From: Pseudomonas sp. B21-023
Lineage (GTDB): Bacteria; Pseudomonadota; Gammaproteobacteria; Pseudomonadales; Pseudomonadaceae
DNA length: 64,000 bases
Assembly: GCF_024749165.1 (NCBI RefSeq)
Contig: NZ_CP087190.1
Span: forward strand, 3,631,501-3,695,500
Direction of reading: 5' to 3'
Position 1 is the stretch's first letter. Each line of letters starts with the position of its first letter. This document shows, in pieces, positions 59,721-64,000 of this stretch. The position numbers and the translations under genes are program-made. Below the pieces are notes generated by a model. It made no database searches. It was not told where the DNA came from and saw only the letters and a list, made by a program, of their open reading frames with translations.

Positions 59721-61076
59721 ATGACGTACCGGTATCGCGTGGCAACGATCTTCCTGATGGGGTTCTTCATCGACTGCATCAACCTGTTCATGCCGACCGT
59801 GGCGTTGCCACGGATCGCCGCCGAGTTCGCCATCGGCAACGCCAGCAGCGCGTGGGTTGGCAATGCCTACATGCTCGGGCTGACCCTGGCCGTGCCGGTG
59901 AGCACCTGGCTGGCCAATCGCTGGGGCGCGCGGCGGCTGTTGAGCGCCGCCATGCTGGCGTTCAGCGTGGCGGTGTGGGGCTGCGGCGAGGCGCAGAGCT
60001 TTGCCGCGTTGATTGCCTGGCGCCTGGTTCAGGGCATGGCCGGTGGCTTGCTGATCCCCGTGGGGCAGGCGCTGACCTTCGAACGCTTCCAGGGCCCGGA
60101 GCGCGCCCGTGTGTCCACCCTGGTGATGGCCGTTGCGCTGCTGGCGCCGGCGCTGTCACCTACCCTTGGCGGGTTGATCGTCGACCATGGCCGCTGGCCG
60201 TGGGTCTTCCACAGCAACATTCCGCTGGCCCTGCTGACGGCGGCGCTGGCCTGGGCCTGGCTTGACCAGGCACCGGGTCCGACAGCGCCACGCCCGGACT
60301 TCAAGGGATTGCTGCTGGTCAGCGCCGCCCTCGCCTGCCTGCTGCTGGGCCTGTCGCTGTATGGTGCCGGCCATGGCGCCCTGCTGGCCATCGCCTGCCT
60401 GCTGGCGGGTGTGTCCTGCGCCTTGCTGTACCGCGCCCATTACCAACGCGCTGCGGCAGGCATCGTCGAGCTGAAGCTGCTCGCCATCCCCCGCCTGCGA
60501 GTCTCGATGCAGGTCTACCATGCGATCCCCGGGGTGTTCACCGGGGTCAACCTGTTGAACATCTTCTATCTGCAGGATGTGCTGCAACTGAGCGCCCAGG
60601 CCACCGGCCTGTTCATGCTGCTCTACGCCGCCGGGGCCTTCGCCGCCATGTTGCTGGCCGGCCGCCTGTACAACCGCGTCGGTGCCGCCCGCCTGTTGCT
60701 GCTCGGCATGCTCCTGCACAGCCTGGGTATCTGCCTGCTGGTCATGGTCGATACCCCGACGGACAACGCCGTACTGATGGCGGCCTACGGCCTCATGGGC
60801 ATCGGCGGCGGCATCGGTGCCAACACCGCCCAGACCACCGCGCTGCTCGACTTCAGCGGCGAGCGGATGCAGCAGGCCAGCGTGCTGTGGAACCTCAATC
60901 GACAGATGGCCTTCAGCGTCGGCGCCGCCTTGCTGCTGATGATCTTCAACCTTTTACTGGTGGGCCTGAGTACGCCGGACGCCTATCACCTGACCTTCAC
61001 TCTGGCCGCGCTGCTCGGGCTGGCGCCACTGATGACACTGCACACACTACCCCCGGAGACCCCTCGCCATGCCTGA
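59721..61076 (+). CDS. MFS transporter, DHA2-like
   Basis: A 451-residue transporter with about 12-14 membrane segments. WVGNAYMLGLTLAVPVSTWL, then a loop RWGARRLL, and LVQGMAGGLLIPVGQAL are marks of the drug:H+ antiporter DHA2 (EmrB/QacA) family. GGAGTGG precedes ATG 59721. It overlaps the SnoaL-like gene by eight bases; the LysR gene is divergent. Confidence 0.85.
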   Translation: MTYRYRVATIFLMGFFIDCINLFMPTVALPRIAAEFAIGNASSAWVGNAYMLGLTLAVPVSTWLANRWGARRLLSAAMLAFSVAVWGCGEAQSFAALIAWRLVQGMAGGLLIPVGQALTFERFQGPERARVSTLVMAVALLAPALSPTLGGLIVDHGRWPWVFHSNIPLALLTAALAWAWLDQAPGPTAPRPDFKGLLLVSAALACLLLGLSLYGAGHGALLAIACLLAGVSCALLYRAHYQRAAAGIVELKLLAIPRLRVSMQVYHAIPGVFTGVNLLNIFYLQDVLQLSAQATGLFMLLYAAGAFAAMLLAGRLYNRVGAARLLLLGMLLHSLGICLLVMVDTPTDNAVLMAAYGLMGIGGGIGANTAQTTALLDFSGERMQQASVLWNLNRQMAFSVGAALLLMIFNLLLVGLSTPDAYHLTFTLAALLGLAPLMTLHTLPPETPRHA

Positions 61077-61470
61077 CCAAGCGATTGCCCGCGCCGAACG
61101 CAGCATTCATCACGTTCATGAGCTGATCCACAGAATCTTCACCCGCCCAGCGGCCGAGACCCAGGCAGTGCTCGGTGGACTGATGGCGGTGTTCGCCGAT
61201 GATTTCAGCATGGTCGGCACGGCGGGCACGGTGGTGACCCGCGCACAGGTGGAGCAACTGTTCAGCCGGGCGGCCGGCGCACGGCCAGGGCTGGAGATCG
61301 TCGTCAGCAACGTCCAGGTGGTATGGCAGGCCGGGGTGAACGTAGCAGTGCGCTACAAGGAAACCCATCGGTTGCAGGGTGTGGTGCAGGCACGCTGGTC
61401 ACTGGCACTGCTGGAGTGCAGCAACCGCGGCGTGGTGTGGCGATGCCTGCACGAGACCGCAATCAGCTAG
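61069..61470 (+). CDS. SnoaL-like/DUF4440-type protein
   Basis: A 133-residue NTF2-like fold candidate: an N-terminal helix pair, GGLMAVFADDFSMVGTAGTV, QVEQLFSRAAG and VRYKETHRLQGVVQARWSLA. No catalytic residues certain. Coupled to the MFS gene; may process or bind the transported compound. Confidence 0.6.
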   Translation: MPDQAIARAERSIHHVHELIHRIFTRPAAETQAVLGGLMAVFADDFSMVGTAGTVVTRAQVEQLFSRAAGARPGLEIVVSNVQVVWQAGVNVAVRYKETHRLQGVVQARWSLALLECSNRGVVWRCLHETAIS

Positions 61471-61524
61471 CGCGGAGCTCGAGCAGGCATCACCGCTGCC
61501 GAGGCGTGTTTATCGACGGCCTCC

Positions 61525-62799
61525 TCAACCCGCCTCACGATAGGGATTGCGCGGATCCTGCGTCCAGTTCATGTACGGCTTGCCGGTGTCCTGCGCCTGC
61601 ATGTCGATGCAACCTTCCACCGGGCAGGTGATCTGGCACAGGTTGCAACCCACGCACTCGGCCTCGATCACACTGTAGGCGTGAGTGCCGTCAGCCTTCA
61701 GGGTGCTGGCGATGGCCTGGTGCGAGGTGTCCTCGCAGGCGATGTGGCAGCGCCCGCAGCCGATGCAGGCGTCCTGGTCGATCTGCGCCACCGACTTGTA
61801 GTTGATGTCCAGGTATTTCCAGTCGGTGGTGTGCCCAACGGCCTGGCCACGAAACGCCTCGAGGTTGCGGTGGCCATGTTGGTCCATCCAGCGCGACAGG
61901 CCGTCCTGCATGTCGTCGACAATGCGAAAGCCGTGCAGCATCGCCGCCGTGCACACCTGTACCGCGCCGCTACCCAGGGCGATGAACTCGGCGGCGTCGC
62001 GCCAGGTGCCGATACCGCCGATGCCGCAGATCGGCAGCCCGCGGGTCTCGGGGTCACGGGCGATCTCGGCGACCATGTTCAGGGCGATCGGCTTGACCGC
62101 CGACCCGCAGTAGCCGCCATGGGTGCTCTGGTCGCCGACGATGGGGTGCGCGACCATGCGGTCCAGGTCGACGCTGGTGATCGAGTTGATGGTGTTGATG
62201 AGCGACACTGCGTCCGCCCCGCCCCGGTGGGCAGCGCGCGCCGACTGGCGGATGTCGGTGATATTGGGGGTGAGCTTGACGATCACCGGCAGCGTGCAAT
62301 GGGTCTTGCACCAGCGGGTGACCATTTCCACATATTCGGGCACCTGGCCGACGGCGGCGCCCATGCCGCGCTCGGGCATGCCGTGGGGGCAGCCGAAGTT
62401 GAGCTCGATGCCATCGGCGCCGGTGGCTTCCACCAGCGGCAGGATGAACTTCCAGGATTCTTCGACGCACGGCACCATCAGCGACACGATCAGCGCACGG
62501 TCGGGCCAGTCCTTCTTCACCTGGGTGATCTCGCGCAGGTTGATCTCCAGCGAGCGGTCGGTGATCAGCTCGATGTTGTTGATGCCCTGCACCTGGCGGT
62601 TGGCGCCGTAGTGCGCCGAGTAGCGCGACGACACGTTGACCGCCGCCGGGTCCTCGCCCAGGGTCTTCCACACCACCCCGCCCCAGCCGGCCTCGAAGGC
62701 GCGGATTACGTTGTAGGCCTTGTCGGTGGGGGGCGCGGAAGCCAACCAGAATGGATTGGGTGCCTTGATGCCGGCGAATACGATGGACAGGTCGGCCAT
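61525..62799 (-). CDS. preA: NAD-dependent dihydropyrimidine dehydrogenase subunit PreA
   Basis: A 424-residue flavoprotein/ferredoxin subunit of dihydropyrimidine dehydrogenase, first step of reductive uracil and thymine breakdown. N-terminal FMN barrel (NPFWLASAPPTDKAYNVIRA, LNFGCPHGMPERGMGAAVGQ with the catalytic Cys region). The C-terminus has 2[4Fe-4S]: CIGCGRCHIACED and CVGCNLCQITCPVEGC. Adjacent to preT with no gap. Confidence 0.95.
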   Translation of the reverse strand: MADLSIVFAGIKAPNPFWLASAPPTDKAYNVIRAFEAGWGGVVWKTLGEDPAAVNVSSRYSAHYGANRQVQGINNIELITDRSLEINLREITQVKKDWPDRALIVSLMVPCVEESWKFILPLVEATGADGIELNFGCPHGMPERGMGAAVGQVPEYVEMVTRWCKTHCTLPVIVKLTPNITDIRQSARAAHRGGADAVSLINTINSITSVDLDRMVAHPIVGDQSTHGGYCGSAVKPIALNMVAEIARDPETRGLPICGIGGIGTWRDAAEFIALGSGAVQVCTAAMLHGFRIVDDMQDGLSRWMDQHGHRNLEAFRGQAVGHTTDWKYLDINYKSVAQIDQDACIGCGRCHIACEDTSHQAIASTLKADGTHAYSVIEAECVGCNLCQITCPVEGCIDMQAQDTGKPYMNWTQDPRNPYREAG

Positions 62800-64000
62800 T
62801 TACGCAGCCTCCACGTTGAGCATGAGTTGGGCATGGATGGCTTCGGCGGCCAGCTTGCCATGTTGCACGGCCTGGACGGTGAGGTCCTGGCCCAGCGCGG
62901 TACAGTCGCCGCCGGTGTAGATGCCGGGGATGGAGGTACGCATGTGCGCGTCCACCTGTATGCGCTCGCCGTCGCGGGCCAGTTGCGCCGCCAGCGGATC
63001 GCCGAGGCTTTGCTCATCGAAGCGCTGGCCGATGGCCTTGAAGATCGCGTCGGCGGCCAGCTCGAAGGTTTCGCCGGTATCGCCCAGGCGTCCGTCGATC
63101 AATTGCGTGCGCGCGAAGCGCATGCCACGCACGCGCCCGGCATCATCCAGCAGCACGGCATCGGGCCGTGCCCAGGTGTGCAGGCGCACCTGATTGTGCT
63201 TGGCAATTTCCTGCTCATGGCCGGTGGCGCCCATGTCGGCTTCGCCGCGGCGGTACACCAGGTTGACGTCGCGGGCGCCCAGGCGGCTCATCTGCACGGC
63301 CATGTCGATGGCGGTGTTGCCGGCGCCGAGCACCAGGCAGCGGTCAGCCAACGGCAGCTGGGTGAGGTCGTCAGCCTGGCGCAGCTCACGGATATAGTCG
63401 GTGGCGGCAAGCAGGCCCGGCGCGTCTTCGTCCGCCAGGCCCAGCTGGCGCACGGCCCCCAGGCCCAGGCCGAGGAACACCGCGTCGTACTGGCCGTGGA
63501 GCTCGGCCAACGACAGGTTGCCGCCCAGGCGCTGGCCATGGAGGATCTCGATTCCGCCGATGCCCAGCAGGAATTCCACTTCGCGCTGGGCGTAGTCGTC
63601 CACCAGCTTGTAGCGGGCGATGCCGTATTCGTTGAGACCACCGGCCCTCTCCCGCGCCTCGAAGATCACCACGTCGTGGCCGTGCATGGCCAGCCGGTGC
63701 GCGCACGACAATCCGGCGGGGCCGGCGCCGACCACGGCGATGCGCTTGCCACTGGCCGGTGAGCGCTGGAACGGATGCTCGGTGAAGTCGGCATGGTCCA
63801 GGGCGTAGCGCTGCAATTGGCCGATCAGCACCGGGGCGCACTCCTGGGCGTTGTTGCGCACGCAGGCTTGCTGGCAAAGGATCTCCGTGGGGCAAACACG
63901 GGCGCAGCTGCCGCCAAGGATGTTGGCCGAGAGAATGCGTTCGGCGGCGCCCTGCAGGTTCTCGTCACTGATGCGGTGGATGAACGAGGGGATGTCGATT
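62800..64000 (-). CDS. preT: NAD-dependent dihydropyrimidine dehydrogenase subunit PreT (partial)
   Basis: The frame is open past base 64000, so the N-terminus lies outside. Seen: the N-terminal Fe-S cysteines (CARVCPTEILCQQACV, coded near 63857-63904), an FAD site IAVVGAGPAGLSCAHRL, an NAD site CLVLGAGNTAIDMAVQMSR and a C-terminal GIYTGGDCTALGQDLTVQAV. Supplies electrons to PreA. Stop at 62800 abuts preA. Confidence 0.94.
   Translation of the reverse strand, partial: IDIPSFIHRISDENLQGAAERILSANILGGSCARVCPTEILCQQACVRNNAQECAPVLIGQLQRYALDHADFTEHPFQRSPASGKRIAVVGAGPAGLSCAHRLAMHGHDVVIFEARERAGGLNEYGIARYKLVDDYAQREVEFLLGIGGIEILHGQRLGGNLSLAELHGQYDAVFLGLGLGAVRQLGLADEDAPGLLAATDYIRELRQADDLTQLPLADRCLVLGAGNTAIDMAVQMSRLGARDVNLVYRRGEADMGATGHEQEIAKHNQVRLHTWARPDAVLLDDAGRVRGMRFARTQLIDGRLGDTGETFELAADAIFKAIGQRFDEQSLGDPLAAQLARDGERIQVDAHMRTSIPGIYTGGDCTALGQDLTVQAVQHGKLAAEAIHAQLMLNVEAA

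Overview
The window looks like the chromosome of a Pseudomonas from the P. putida group. The order cysG-serS-crcB-rarA-lolA-ftsK-aat-bpt-infA-clpA-clpS-cspD-icd-idh-nudix-mnmA-hflD-purB-roxA matches the P. putida core genome as I remember it. The coding is GC-rich, and REP palindromes of the Pseudomonas type lie between many genes. Species cannot be fixed from this sequence alone.

Bases 1 to about 10,400 are one end of a lambdoid prophage integrated at the 3' end of a tRNA-Ser(UGA). From left to right it carries a replication-initiator gene cut by the window edge, with iteron-like repeats, a cro-like gene, a cI-like S24 repressor gene, and a lower-GC HipA-like kinase/DUF3037 gene pair. Next come an SOS-boxed DUF1654 gene, a hairpin-rich stretch without a convincing gene, several small accessory genes (some frameshifted or membrane-bound), a DUF4224 gene and a tyrosine integrase. 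The three operators between cro and cI recur as two more copies near 3924-3962. There they overlap a promoter that points into the hairpin-rich stretch.

Bases 10,400 to 46,720 are mostly housekeeping: a BI-1 family membrane protein, a xanthine permease, tusDCBE-ybiB (tRNA 2-thiolation), a glutathionyl-hydroquinone reductase, siroheme and seryl-tRNA synthesis, FtsK, N-degron enzymes (Aat, Bpt, ClpS, ClpA), two divergent isocitrate dehydrogenases, MnmA, HflD, PurB and the L16 hydroxylase RoxA. An RTX lipase, topoisomerase III and a putrescine-utilisation-like cluster follow.

Bases 47,666 to 49,531 form a repeat-rich accessory patch: hexanucleotide arrays, an inverted pair of about 180-base repeats around a REP palindrome, an orphan RHS-core gene with a PPxY-rich tail, and a long hairpin. 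The rest holds NudC, a dienoyl-CoA isomerase-like crotonase, NhaB, a run of small accessory genes, a TetR-controlled hydrolase/isomerase pair with a clear palindromic operator, a LysR/MFS/SnoaL-like cassette, and the reductive pyrimidine catabolism genes preA and preT, the latter cut by the right edge.
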